Positions 1 through 5,946 are shown, counted from the first letter of the stretch. The stretch is DNA of 5,946 nucleotides from Propionibacterium sp. (GCA_030460725.1 JAKECL010000146.1:1-5946), one strand, 5' to 3'. Notes: generated by a model not told the origin, from the sequence alone. Numbers and translations are program-made.

Positions 1-2549
1 GATCGGGCAAGTCCGAGGTGCTGCGCACCCTCGTCCTCGCCCTGGCCCTCACCCACCCGCCCGAGCAGCTGAACTTCGTCCTGGTGGACTTCAAGGGCGG
101 AGCCACCTTCGCGGGCATGTCGGACCTGCCCCACGTCTCCGCCATGATCTCCAACCTGGAGTCCGAACTCTCCCTGGTCGACCGCATGCAGGACGCGCTG
201 CGCGGAGAGATGGTGCGCCGCCAGGAGGTGCTGCGCCGGGCGGGCAACTACGCCAATGTCAGCGACTACGAGGAGGACCGCGTGGCGGGCAAGCACGACT
301 TCCCCCCGCTGCCGGCGCTGGTCATCGTCCTCGACGAGTTCTCCGAGATGCTCTCCGCGAAGCCGGAGTTCATCGACCTCTTCGTCGCCATCGGACGCCT
401 GGGCCGGTCCCTGGCCATCCACCTCCTCCTGGCCTCCCAGAGACTGGAGGAGGGGCGGCTGCGCGGCCTGGACTCCCATCTGTCCTACCGCATCGGGCTG
501 CGCACCTTCTCCGCCCAGGAGTCCCGCTCCGTCCTGGGGGTCCCCGACGCCTACGAGCTGCCCTCGCTGCCCGGGGTGGGTTACCTCAAGGCAGGCACCG
601 AGAGGCTGGTGCGCTTCCGCGCCTCCTACGTGGCGGCCCCTCCACCCCCGCGGCGAATCGACGCGGGTTCGGGCAGGGTCGCCGGTGCGCCGTCTGCCGC
701 CATCCGCGTCCTGCCCTTCACTGCAGCACCGGTGCTGCAGAGGGAGGAGACGCCCTCGTTGCCCGAGAGCACGGGGGAGGACCTGCTGCTGCCCGGGGAC
801 GAGCAGTGGCGCGACATGTCCGAGATGGACATCGCGGTGGCACGCATGCGCGGACACGGCCGCCCCGCCCACCAGGTGTGGCTGCCTCCCCTGGAGGAGC
901 CCGACACCCTGGACTCCCTCTTGGCCGATCTCGCGGTGGATCCGCGCCTGGGTCTGGTCTCCGCACAGTGGCGGGCGCGCGGCCCGCTGCGCATCCCCCT
1001 GGGCACGGTGGACCTTCCCCTGGAGCAGCGCCGCGACACCCTGGAGTTCGACCTCTCCGGAGCGGGTGGGCACATGGCGGTGGTCGGCGGGCCCCTGAGC
1101 GGCAAGTCCACAGCGTTGCGCTCGGTGGTCATGGCCCTGTCGGTGACCCACACCCCGCGGGAGGTCCAGTTCTACGTCATGGACTTCGGGGGTGGCACCT
1201 TCACACCCTTCGAGGGCGCGCCCCACGTCGCGGGGGTGGCGACCCGTGACCATGAGGACGTCCTCAACCGGATGCTGGCGGAGATCGAGGGGATCCTGGC
1301 CGACCGCGAGCGCTACTTCCGGGAGAACCGGATCGACTCGATCTCCACCTACAGGCAGGGGCGGTCCGAGGGCCGTTTCGACGATGGCTACGGCGACGTG
1401 TTCCTGGTGGTGGACGGCTGGTCGACGCTGAGGTCGGACTTCGAGGGCATGGACATGCGCATCCAGGCTCTGCTGCCCCGCGCCCTGACGTTCGGGGTGC
1501 ACCTGGTGCTGTCCACCGCGCGGTGGATGGATCTGCGCCAGCAGGTTCGCGACGTCATCGGGTCCCGCCTGGAACTGCGTCTGGGCGATCCGACGGACTC
1601 CGACGTGGACCGCAAGATCGCCCAGTTGGTCCCCACGGGTCGGCCCGGACGCGGACTGGAGTCCGGCGGCCACCACGTGCTGGTGACGCTGCCGCGCGCC
1701 GATGGCGACCATGAGCCCTCCTCCCTCACCCAGGGCGTGGGGGCGACGCTGGAACGCATCCGCGCGGCATGGCCGGGGACGCCGGGCCCGAAGCTGCGCC
1801 TGTTGCCCACCTCGATCGACCTCGACACCGTCCGCCAGCTGCCCGGGGTCGACCACGGGCTGGCACTGGGAGTGGAGGAGTCCCGCCTGGGTCCCCTCCT
1901 GCTGGACCCCGCCCAGGAGAGCCACCTGTTCCTCCTGGGGGACTCGAAGTCGGGGAAGTCGACCTTCCTGCGCAGCCTGGCCCGGGAGATCATGCGCACC
2001 CACACGCCCTCCCAGGCACAGATCTTCGCCATCGACCTGCGCCGCTCCCTCCTCGACGAGATCCCCGAGGAGTACCTCGCGGGTTACATGACCACCCGGG
2101 AGGACGCCGACTCGAAGGTCCGCGACCTTGCGACCTATCTGCGCACCCGCCTGCCGGGGGAGTCGGTGACCACCGAGCAGCTGCGCAACAGGTCCTGGTG
2201 GAGCGGTGCGGAGGCCTGGCTGCTGGTCGACGACTACGACCTGGTCGCCACCCAGTCCGGCAACCCTGTGGCCGCCCTGCAACCGCTCATGGCGCAGGCC
2301 CGCGACATCGGGTTGCACATCGTGGTGGCGCGCCGCATGGGAGGCGCGTCCCGGGCGATGTTCGAACCGGTGGTCCAGACGATGACCGAGTTGGGCAGCA
2401 CCGGGATCCTCCTGTCGGGCAGCCCCGACGAGGGCGCCGTCATCGGCCGCGTCAAGCCGGTGAAGTCGGTTCCCGGCCGCGCCCAGGTGGTCTCCCGCGA
2501 CGCGGGCAGGGTGGTGGCACAGCTGGCGTGGAGTGAACCGAGAGCCTGA
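1..2549 (+). CDS. eccC: EccC, type VII secretion FtsK/SpoIIIE-family ATPase (5'-partial)
   Basis: This is the motor ATPase of type VII secretion, which binds substrates in the cytoplasm and powers export. The reading frame runs in from the left edge (first full codon at 3) with S-G-K-S-E, the end of a Walker A motif. The GTG at 18 is therefore internal, and the N-terminal membrane segments lie outside the window. Counting that GTG as residue 1, three ATPase domains follow. D1 has Walker B LVIVLDEF (about 101-108), with a DE pair. D2 has Walker A GGPLSGKST (357-365) and Walker B VFLVVDGW (461-468). D3 has Walker A GDSKSGKST (641-649) and Walker B LLVDDYD (735-741). Only D1 keeps the Asp-Glu pair typical of active hydrolysis; D2 has DG and D3 has DD, matching the degenerate second and third domains known in EccC. 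In studied systems the last domain binds the C-terminal signal of EsxB-like substrates. Three domains in one chain indicate the fused EccC form rather than split EccCa/EccCb. It ends at TGA 2547-2549 with a small gene close downstream. Confidence 0.95.
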   Translation, partial: SGKSEVLRTLVLALALTHPPEQLNFVLVDFKGGATFAGMSDLPHVSAMISNLESELSLVDRMQDALRGEMVRRQEVLRRAGNYANVSDYEEDRVAGKHDFPPLPALVIVLDEFSEMLSAKPEFIDLFVAIGRLGRSLAIHLLLASQRLEEGRLRGLDSHLSYRIGLRTFSAQESRSVLGVPDAYELPSLPGVGYLKAGTERLVRFRASYVAAPPPPRRIDAGSGRVAGAPSAAIRVLPFTAAPVLQREETPSLPESTGEDLLLPGDEQWRDMSEMDIAVARMRGHGRPAHQVWLPPLEEPDTLDSLLADLAVDPRLGLVSAQWRARGPLRIPLGTVDLPLEQRRDTLEFDLSGAGGHMAVVGGPLSGKSTALRSVVMALSVTHTPREVQFYVMDFGGGTFTPFEGAPHVAGVATRDHEDVLNRMLAEIEGILADRERYFRENRIDSISTYRQGRSEGRFDDGYGDVFLVVDGWSTLRSDFEGMDMRIQALLPRALTFGVHLVLSTARWMDLRQQVRDVIGSRLELRLGDPTDSDVDRKIAQLVPTGRPGRGLESGGHHVLVTLPRADGDHEPSSLTQGVGATLERIRAAWPGTPGPKLRLLPTSIDLDTVRQLPGVDHGLALGVEESRLGPLLLDPAQESHLFLLGDSKSGKSTFLRSLAREIMRTHTPSQAQIFAIDLRRSLLDEIPEEYLAGYMTTREDADSKVRDLATYLRTRLPGESVTTEQLRNRSWWSGAEAWLLVDDYDLVATQSGNPVAALQPLMAQARDIGLHIVVARRMGGASRAMFEPVVQTMTELGSTGILLSGSPDEGAVIGRVKPVKSVPGRAQVVSRDAGRVVAQLAWSEPRA
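721..740. repeat. Perfect 20-bp palindrome inside eccC
   Basis: The half-site CTGCAGCACC is followed directly by its exact reverse complement with no spacer; the symmetry stops at both ends (A at 720 and A at 741). It lies in the segment coding for the linker between ATPase domains D1 and D2, where protein constraint is weak. It could be a chance palindrome in GC-rich DNA, a binding site for a dimeric protein, or a cruciform-prone site. Confidence 0.9.
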
Positions 2550-2554
2550 GGAGG
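2548..2554 (+). promoter_or_regulatory. Ribosome binding site for the small membrane protein gene
   Basis: GAGGAGG is a near-perfect Shine-Dalgarno sequence, placed 7 nt before the ATG at 2562. It overlaps the eccC stop codon (TGA 2547-2549), so ribosomes finishing eccC stop on it. This fixes the start of the small gene and argues for cotranscription with eccC. Confidence 0.85.
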
Positions 2555-2561
2555 TCCGACG

Positions 2562-2852
2562 ATGAACGATGTCACGGCAATGGTGCTGGTGCCTGTGGTG
2601 GCCATCCTGGGCCTGGCCGCTTGGGCGGCCCTGCGCAGCAATCCGCGCAAGCAGAAGGAGCGCCTCCATTACCGCCAGACCTATGGTCTGTCCATGGACA
2701 GGATGCTGGCTGAGTCGCCGGTGGATCGCGAGGAGGTGCGCCGACTGCGGGACTCAGGCCGTCGGGGGGCTGAGTTGCAGGCGGCGAGTGACGTTCGTCG
2801 ATGGGATCCCGTGCCCCTGGAGGTTGCGCTGGACTTCGTCCGTCGGCTCTGA
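2562..2852 (+). CDS. Small single-pass membrane protein downstream of eccC
   Basis: The predicted protein has 96 residues and no family I can name with certainty. A hydrophobic helix at about residues 5-24 (from VTAMVLVPVVAIL to WAAL) is followed at once by a basic stretch (RSNPRKQKER, 25-34). This suggests a membrane anchor with an outside N-terminus and a cytoplasmic tail of about 70 residues. The tail is charged and probably helical. Its last 40 residues (EEVRRLRDSGRRGAEL, then PLEVALDFVRRL) have the pattern helix, Gly-basic turn, helix, then a short LxxA.xxV..L helix. That faintly recalls the ribosomal L7/L12 C-terminal fold found in some small actinobacterial proteins; this is inference from pattern only. 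It starts 12 bp after eccC behind a strong ribosome binding site, so it is likely in the eccC operon and could act beside EccC at the inner membrane face. Its coding reality is well supported; its function is unknown. Confidence 0.85.
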   Translation: MNDVTAMVLVPVVAILGLAAWAALRSNPRKQKERLHYRQTYGLSMDRMLAESPVDREEVRRLRDSGRRGAELQAASDVRRWDPVPLEVALDFVRRL

Positions 2853-2913
2853 GCGTGGTGCGGGCATGTCCAGTTCCGGTCGGGACTCAGCCGTGCGGGA
2901 CAGGAATCCAGTG

Positions 2914-3468
2914 CTACTGGCCCGGCAGGAAGGTCCGGGTCACAGCCTGATCGGCTCCCACCAGGGAGAACACGTACTCACCTGCCACAGTGGCCTGGAC
3001 CTCCCAGGCGGACCAGTAGGCGCAGTCCTGGGAGGTGCACAGATCGAAGGTGTCCTGCCCGGGGCGCCAGTGGGTGGGGCTTCCCATCATCAGGAGTGCG
3101 CGCTCGTCACCGGCGACCGTCCCGTCCTGCTCCAGGGTGAGGTGGGGCCGTCCCTGCGTGGTCGTTCCGTCCACCCAGCCCAGGGACTGTCCCACGAGGT
3201 CGTTGACCGCTGTGGCGCGCTCGACCACGGCACTCAGGTCCGCCTCGGAGTCCAGGCCGGTCAACTGCTGCGTGAAGTCTGTCTTCGCACCCGCGCCGAT
3301 GTGGGGGAGTGCCTCGATCGCGGAGCGCGCATCGTCAATGGCATCGGCCCGTGAGTCCCCGCATCCTGCAAGGGCCAGTGAGAGCGCCACCACGCCCACT
3401 GCCACCGCCCGGGGACGGTGTCCGGGCGCGTGGGAGCCGTGGGCCGGGCAGGTGGTGGGAGACGTCAT
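2914..3468 (-). CDS. Lipoprotein with a GA/FIVAR-like helical segment, last gene of the mycP operon
   Basis: The protein has 184 residues. The N-terminus has a basic region (GHRPR, 16-20), a hydrophobic segment (21-34) and the lipobox L-A-G-C with lipidated Cys36. The mature protein should therefore be anchored to the outer face of the cytoplasmic membrane. Residues about 41-92 look like one three-helix bundle: DARSAIEALPHI, then AKTDFTQQLTGL, then DLSAVVERATAVNDLV. This spacing resembles GA/FIVAR-type modules of Gram-positive surface proteins. The remainder (about 95-184) is aromatic and probably beta-rich, with a close Cys pair (C144 and C149) that could form a disulfide. The ATG overlaps the mycP stop codon (ATGA at 3465-3468) and has an AGGAG 5 nt upstream, so it is translationally coupled to mycP. 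It stops at TAG (2914-2916). A role in assembly, protection or regulation of the secretion machine at the cell surface is plausible but unproven; I know of no named family for the whole protein. Confidence 0.88.
   Translation of the reverse strand: MTSPTTCPAHGSHAPGHRPRAVAVGVVALSLALAGCGDSRADAIDDARSAIEALPHIGAGAKTDFTQQLTGLDSEADLSAVVERATAVNDLVGQSLGWVDGTTTQGRPHLTLEQDGTVAGDERALLMMGSPTHWRPGQDTFDLCTSQDCAYWSAWEVQATVAGEYVFSLVGADQAVTRTFLPGQ
3193..3348 (-). other. GA/FIVAR-like three-helix segment of the lipoprotein
   Basis: Residues about 41-92 of the lipoprotein follow the module pattern: helix 1 ending in ALPHI, a short G-A-G-A-K turn, helix 2 with F.QQL, an acidic DSEADL turn, and helix 3 VVERATAVNDLV. 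In known GA modules the corresponding positions read roughly A..AI..L..L, K..F...I, and V..I...A..LN. There is a single copy here, directly after the lipidated Cys. The assignment rests on pattern by eye, so albumin or other ligand binding cannot be claimed. Confidence 0.45.
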
Positions 3469-4943
3469 TCCTGCTCCTGGGGTCGGGATCTGCGTGTGCG
3501 TACGAGGGCGACGCTGCCTCCGACGCCCAGGAGGAGCACGATCGCAGCGCCACCGGCGATGAGTGGCCAGGAGGTCCCCTCACCGGCGTCTTCCTGCTGC
3601 GCCGCAGTCGTGCCGGACTGCGCTGAGCTCCCCGACTGGGAGGAGTCCCCCGACTGTGCGGATCCTGAGGAGGATGCCGGCTGGGGGCGGCCTGCGAGAT
3701 AGGCGTCGACGTCCAGACCTGCACCGTGGAAACGCGGAGACGTTCCGAGCTGGGAGTTCTCCGGGTGGGCCAGGACGGTTGTCTCGGACGTGCCCCTGTA
3801 GATGTAGTCCTCATCGCCGAGTATGCGGGAGGGATCCTCCAGGCCGTCCCAGTACCCGGCGATCATCTCCGGGGTGGGGCGATTGCCCGGGACCTTCTGC
3901 AACAGGGGGTTGGAGTCGGGTTGGGACATGGGGTCCGTGTCCACCAGGTCGAGCGCCCGCACCAGACCCCATCCGAAGTTCGTGTCCCAGGCATCCACCC
4001 CGTGGGCCCGGCCCGCGGTGTCCAGCATGCTGCGCAGGAGTTGGTTGCCCGTTGCCTCGGGCCACTTCTGCATGGCCAGGGCCAGGGTTCCTGTCACCAA
4101 GGGTGCCGCGAAGGACGTTCCCTGAGCGTTGGAGTCGATCCGGGTCAGGGCGCCGTTCCCGTCCGGATCGCGCACCACCACGGACACCCCCGGGGCCATG
4201 ATCGTCAGCCCGGGCCCCTGGTTGGAGAAGTCGGTGGTGGTGCCATCGAGAGTGGTTGCGCCCACGGCAACGGCGCCGTTGGTGGCCGCCTCGTCGCTCA
4301 CACGCTCCCCACTGTCATTGCCGCTGGCGAGAACCACCGGAACACCCAACTTGGAGGCGCGCACCAACGCGTAGGGCAGTGAGGTGTCCATGGTGATGGT
4401 GTCGAGGTCACTGCCGAGGCTGATGTTGATGACATCCGCCCCGTCGTTGAGGGCACGGTTGACCACGGCAGCGAGGTTCGTGGACTCGCCGCCGCACTTC
4501 TCCTTGACGAGTGCACGCTGGGCGTCGTCCGCCTCTCTCCCCTGTCCTCCCGTGGGGATGGCGTAGTGGAGGAAGGTGGCCTTCGGTGCCCACCCGTAGT
4601 CCGGGGAGGCAAGCAGGGAGAGAATGGCTGTGGCGTGCTCGGGTCTGTTGAGACCGACGTCGCAGGGGGTGGTCGTGGTGATGTCGGCAGCCGCCAGCTC
4701 CGGGACACTCGTGTCCGCGGGCGTGTCGACGACGGCGATCGTCACCCCGGACCCGTCCAGGCCCTCCTCCTTGAGGAGATCCAGGCCCATGACCTGCACA
4801 TACTCCTGGGCGCGGATGGTGTCATCCGCCCGGGCGGCGTGTGCGCCGCAGATCAGGCCCACGCCCGTCAGGCACAGGACCAGAGCCAGCGAAGCTGGGC
4901 GGTGGAAGCCCCGACGTCGTGCCCGAGGGGGGGGTTCCGTCAC
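3465..4943 (-). CDS. mycP: Mycosin MycP, membrane-anchored subtilisin-like (S8) protease of type VII secretion
   Basis: The protein has 492 residues from GTG 4943. The start overlaps the upstream stop (GTGA at 4940-4943), and GGAGG sits 4 nt before it. GTG 4946 is possible but leaves almost no spacer. Residues 1-39 form a signal peptide: basic RARRRGFHR, hydrophobic core, cleavage probably after AARA. The S8 domain (about 40-333) shows the triad D73 (AVVDTP), H103 (PEHATA) and S277 (GTSFAAPLVTG), with oxyanion Asn209 (ASGND). C94 and C150, the only Cys of the mature chain, could pair. A long linker (334-457) contains a YWDGLEDPSRIL..DEDYIYRG stretch and a Ser/Gln/Gly-rich part (423-449). A transmembrane helix (459-481) and a basic cytoplasmic tail (RTRRSRP) end the protein. 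This order is the mycosin architecture. In known ESX systems MycP stabilises the membrane complex and can cleave substrates outside the membrane. Oddities are DTP for DTG, HAT for HGT, and the unusually long linker. Confidence 0.93.
   Translation of the reverse strand: MTEPPPRARRRGFHRPASLALVLCLTGVGLICGAHAARADDTIRAQEYVQVMGLDLLKEEGLDGSGVTIAVVDTPADTSVPELAAADITTTTPCDVGLNRPEHATAILSLLASPDYGWAPKATFLHYAIPTGGQGREADDAQRALVKEKCGGESTNLAAVVNRALNDGADVINISLGSDLDTITMDTSLPYALVRASKLGVPVVLASGNDSGERVSDEAATNGAVAVGATTLDGTTTDFSNQGPGLTIMAPGVSVVVRDPDGNGALTRIDSNAQGTSFAAPLVTGTLALAMQKWPEATGNQLLRSMLDTAGRAHGVDAWDTNFGWGLVRALDLVDTDPMSQPDSNPLLQKVPGNRPTPEMIAGYWDGLEDPSRILGDEDYIYRGTSETTVLAHPENSQLGTSPRFHGAGLDVDAYLAGRPQPASSSGSAQSGDSSQSGSSAQSGTTAAQQEDAGEGTSWPLIAGGAAIVLLLGVGGSVALVRTRRSRPQEQE
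3474..3478 (-). promoter_or_regulatory. Ribosome binding site for the lipoprotein gene
   Basis: AGGAG on the minus strand lies 5 nt before the ATG at 3468, inside the last codons of mycP. Together with the ATGA stop/start overlap it supports this start and translational coupling. Confidence 0.7.
3501..3569 (-). other. C-terminal transmembrane anchor of MycP
   Basis: The segment WPLIAGGAAIVLLLGVGG to VALV is about 23 uncharged, hydrophobic residues and is followed by RTRRSR. By the positive-inside rule the protease domain faces outward and the short tail inward. This anchor separates mycosins from secreted subtilases. Confidence 0.85.
3597..3680 (-). other. Ser/Gln/Gly low-complexity linker in MycP
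   Basis: Residues about 423-449 repeat a loose S-A-Q-S-G / S-S-Q-S-G motif and then run into TTAAQQ before the membrane helix. It is probably a flexible, extended spacer that lifts the protease away from the membrane into the cell wall layer. The repeat units are not exact at DNA level. Confidence 0.7.
4827..4943 (-). other. Signal peptide of MycP
   Basis: A short n-region with several Arg residues is followed by the hydrophobic run SLALVLCLTGVGLICGA and an A-R-A cleavage motif before DD. This fits a Sec signal peptide cut by signal peptidase I. I see no lipobox; the Cys residues in the core lack the required context. Confidence 0.8.
4927..4934 (-). repeat. Eight-C homopolymer run in mycP codons 4-6
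   Basis: The coding strand carries eight consecutive C residues spanning the Pro-Pro-Pro codons at residues 4-6 of MycP, a few codons after the start. A change of one base would shift the frame before the signal peptide. It may simply reflect Pro codons in a GC-rich genome. Confidence 0.9.
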
Positions 4944-5946
4944 CACTCCTCCCCGCTGTCCTCGGAGTGCAGTGGGGTGAGGGCCGAAGCGCTGCCCGCA
5001 GCCGCGGAGTCCCCGGCAGTGTGCTCCTGAAACGATCCGTCATCGAGTCGCTGGACGTCGTAGCCGACCAGGGTGGCGCGGTCGCGGTCGCGGTCCCTGC
5101 CCTGTCCGGAACCACCCGCGTGTGGGGCCATCATGCCGCGGGAGGCGGAGGAGGCCTGGGGGCCGGATCTGGCAGTCGCAGCCGAGGACGCGGGTGACGC
5201 AGTTGTGCCGGACTGGCCCGCGCCCATCTGACCCGCGATCCCGGCGGAGGTGGGAGAACCTGCGCCCGCCGACGCAGAACCCACGGTCGAGGAGAGGGAA
5301 CCAGTTCCCAGCATTCCGGTGCCGGGAACACGCCCCACCAGTCCTGCCGCGCCGGAACCGGACAGGGAGAGTCCTGAGAGTCCTGAGGTGGCCCCACGCG
5401 CTGCCAGGGCGGAAGCACCTGCACCCAGGACGCCGCCGACCAGCATGCCGGCACGCGAGGTCCCTGCCCGGTCCTCGAAGCCGTCGGGGACGTGGGACTC
5501 GGACCACCGGGGGTCGTCGCGGTCCAGGATCGAGGGCGGGGCGTAGCCGCGAGTGGAACCGTCGGAGGACATCGGGGGATGGACGGACATCTCCGAGAGC
5601 TTCTTGTGGGTGAGCTCGGCCGGGTCGGTCACCAGGCGGCCCGTGGGTACGGGGCGGGCCCAGTGGGAGGAACCCGAGGTGGCCCCCGCGGTGGCGCGGT
5701 TGGCCAGCACCGCTGCGCCGACCAGGCCGGAGCCTGCCGCAACTGCGGAACTCCCGACGTGGGCAGCCCCCGCAGAGGAGGCCCAGCCGCCACCGGGTCC
5801 GGTCGTCCCGGAAGCTCCCGCACCGCGCGAGCCCCGGGCCCCTGGAACACCCCCGGCTGCCTCTCCCGTCCCGGAGGAATCAATCTCGGAAGTGTCTATG
5901 GGTGGCGGGTCAGGTGGAATCGCCTGCATGGAGGAGTTCATCTCGG
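4940..5946 (-). CDS. Gly/Ala/Ser-rich type VII secretion locus protein, possibly PPE-like or substrate (probably 5'-partial)
   Basis: The frame is open to the right edge. The ATG at 5941 would give 333 residues, but only 5 nt precede it, with no ribosome binding site or upstream in-frame stop, so it is likely an internal Met and the N-terminal domain is missing. Numbering from that Met: a Pro-rich segment (IPPDPPPIDTS, 8-18) leads into Gly/Ala/Ser-rich sequence (about 22-92). A denser conserved-looking block follows (94-158: WARPVPTGRLV.DPAELTHKKL to YAPPSILDRDDPRW). Next come a second Gly/Ala/Ser-rich stretch (160-278) and a C-terminal piece with RDRDRDRATLVGYDVQRLDD (282-301) and an acidic end (EDSGEEW). 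Composition and position directly upstream of mycP suggest a secreted or surface-acting T7SS protein, such as the C-terminal part of a PPE- or WXG-type protein. No fold confirms this, and no YxxxD/E secretion motif is seen. It overlaps the mycP start and is coupled to it. Confidence 0.75.
   Translation of the reverse strand, partial: EMNSSMQAIPPDPPPIDTSEIDSSGTGEAAGGVPGARGSRGAGASGTTGPGGGWASSAGAAHVGSSAVAAGSGLVGAAVLANRATAGATSGSSHWARPVPTGRLVTDPAELTHKKLSEMSVHPPMSSDGSTRGYAPPSILDRDDPRWSESHVPDGFEDRAGTSRAGMLVGGVLGAGASALAARGATSGLSGLSLSGSGAAGLVGRVPGTGMLGTGSLSSTVGSASAGAGSPTSAGIAGQMGAGQSGTTASPASSAATARSGPQASSASRGMMAPHAGGSGQGRDRDRDRATLVGYDVQRLDDGSFQEHTAGDSAAAGSASALTPLHSEDSGEEW
4946..4952 (-). promoter_or_regulatory. 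Ribosome binding site for mycP
   Basis: GGAGGAG on the minus strand lies within the final codons (Gly-Glu-Glu) of the upstream gene. The GGAGG core ends 4 nt before GTG 4943, a short but workable spacing. For GTG 4946 only 1 nt would remain, so this site favours the later start. Confidence 0.6.
5078..5095 (-). repeat. Triplicated 6-bp unit coding for Arg-Asp repeats
   Basis: Three exact tandem copies of GCGGTC (plus-strand reading; GACCGC on the coding strand) encode the Asp-Arg repeat in the C-terminal part of the upstream minus-strand protein. Gain or loss of a unit keeps the frame, so the charged stretch could vary in length between strains. Confidence 0.85.

Noticed and set aside
18..20. 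GTG at 18 as the true start of eccC
   Set aside because: The five in-frame codons before it read S-G-K-S-E, the end of a Walker A motif, so the gene continues beyond the left edge.
1388..2032. Long antisense reading frame opposite eccC (214 codons)
   Set aside because: High G+C suppresses stop codons in all frames. The product is Arg/Ser-rich without domain features, and it lies opposite well-conserved ATPase domain sequence.
2919..2941. Hairpin GGCCCGG / CCGGGTC with a 9-nt loop near the end of the lipoprotein gene, as a terminator for either arm
   Set aside because: The stem is only 7 bp with one wobble pair, no T-run follows on either strand, and it lies inside coding sequence. Such stems are common in GC-rich DNA.
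2569..3354. Long plus-strand frame running across the small membrane protein gene and the lipoprotein gene
   Set aside because: It overlaps two genes with clear signals (ribosome binding site with membrane helix; lipobox with coupled start), and its own translation shows no coherent domain.
5041..5941. Search for a YxxxD/E type VII secretion motif in the protein upstream of mycP
   Set aside because: The two Tyr residues in the visible part (YAPPS and YDVQR) do not have Asp or Glu four residues later. The motif, if any, would lie in the missing N-terminal part.

Overview
The window is part of a type VII secretion (ESX-like) locus from a high-G+C actinobacterium. The evidence is the tandem FtsK/SpoIIIE ATPase EccC, a membrane-anchored subtilisin-like mycosin (MycP) beside it, very GC-rich codon use on both strands, and Shine-Dalgarno-preceded genes in tightly overlapping operons. 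I cannot name the genus from sequence alone. The mix of a mycosin, a lipoprotein and a Gly/Ala/Ser-rich protein looks more like Actinomycetaceae or a related order than Mycobacterium, but that is inference.

Layout: the locus has two converging arms. The plus-strand arm (1-2852) holds the 3' part of eccC, cut at the left edge inside the Walker A motif of its first ATPase domain. A 96-codon single-pass membrane protein follows 12 bp later. The minus-strand arm (5946 down to 2914) holds, in transcription order, a Gly/Ala/Ser-rich protein open at the right edge, the mycosin mycP, and a lipoprotein. Adjacent minus-strand genes overlap by a few bases, so they are almost certainly one translationally coupled operon. 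The two arms meet across a 61-bp gap (2853-2913) in which I see no convincing terminator. No stretch over 300 bp lacks a gene. No RNA gene, mobile element or CRISPR array is visible, and any promoters must lie outside the window.

How the parts fit: EccC is the cytoplasmic motor that recognises and drives substrates through the membrane channel. MycP is anchored outside the membrane and in known systems stabilises the channel and trims substrates. The Gly/Ala/Ser-rich protein is placed like a substrate or locus-specific accessory protein. The lipoprotein would sit on the outer face of the membrane near MycP and carries a short three-helix segment resembling GA/FIVAR-type modules. The small membrane protein is a candidate cytoplasmic-face accessory to EccC.

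The least expected items are the GA-like lipoprotein coupled to mycP, an eight-C run in the first codons of mycP, non-canonical residues next to the mycosin catalytic Asp and His plus an extended C-terminal region, a perfect 20-bp palindrome inside eccC, and a small membrane protein whose tail faintly resembles the ribosomal L7/L12 C-terminal fold.
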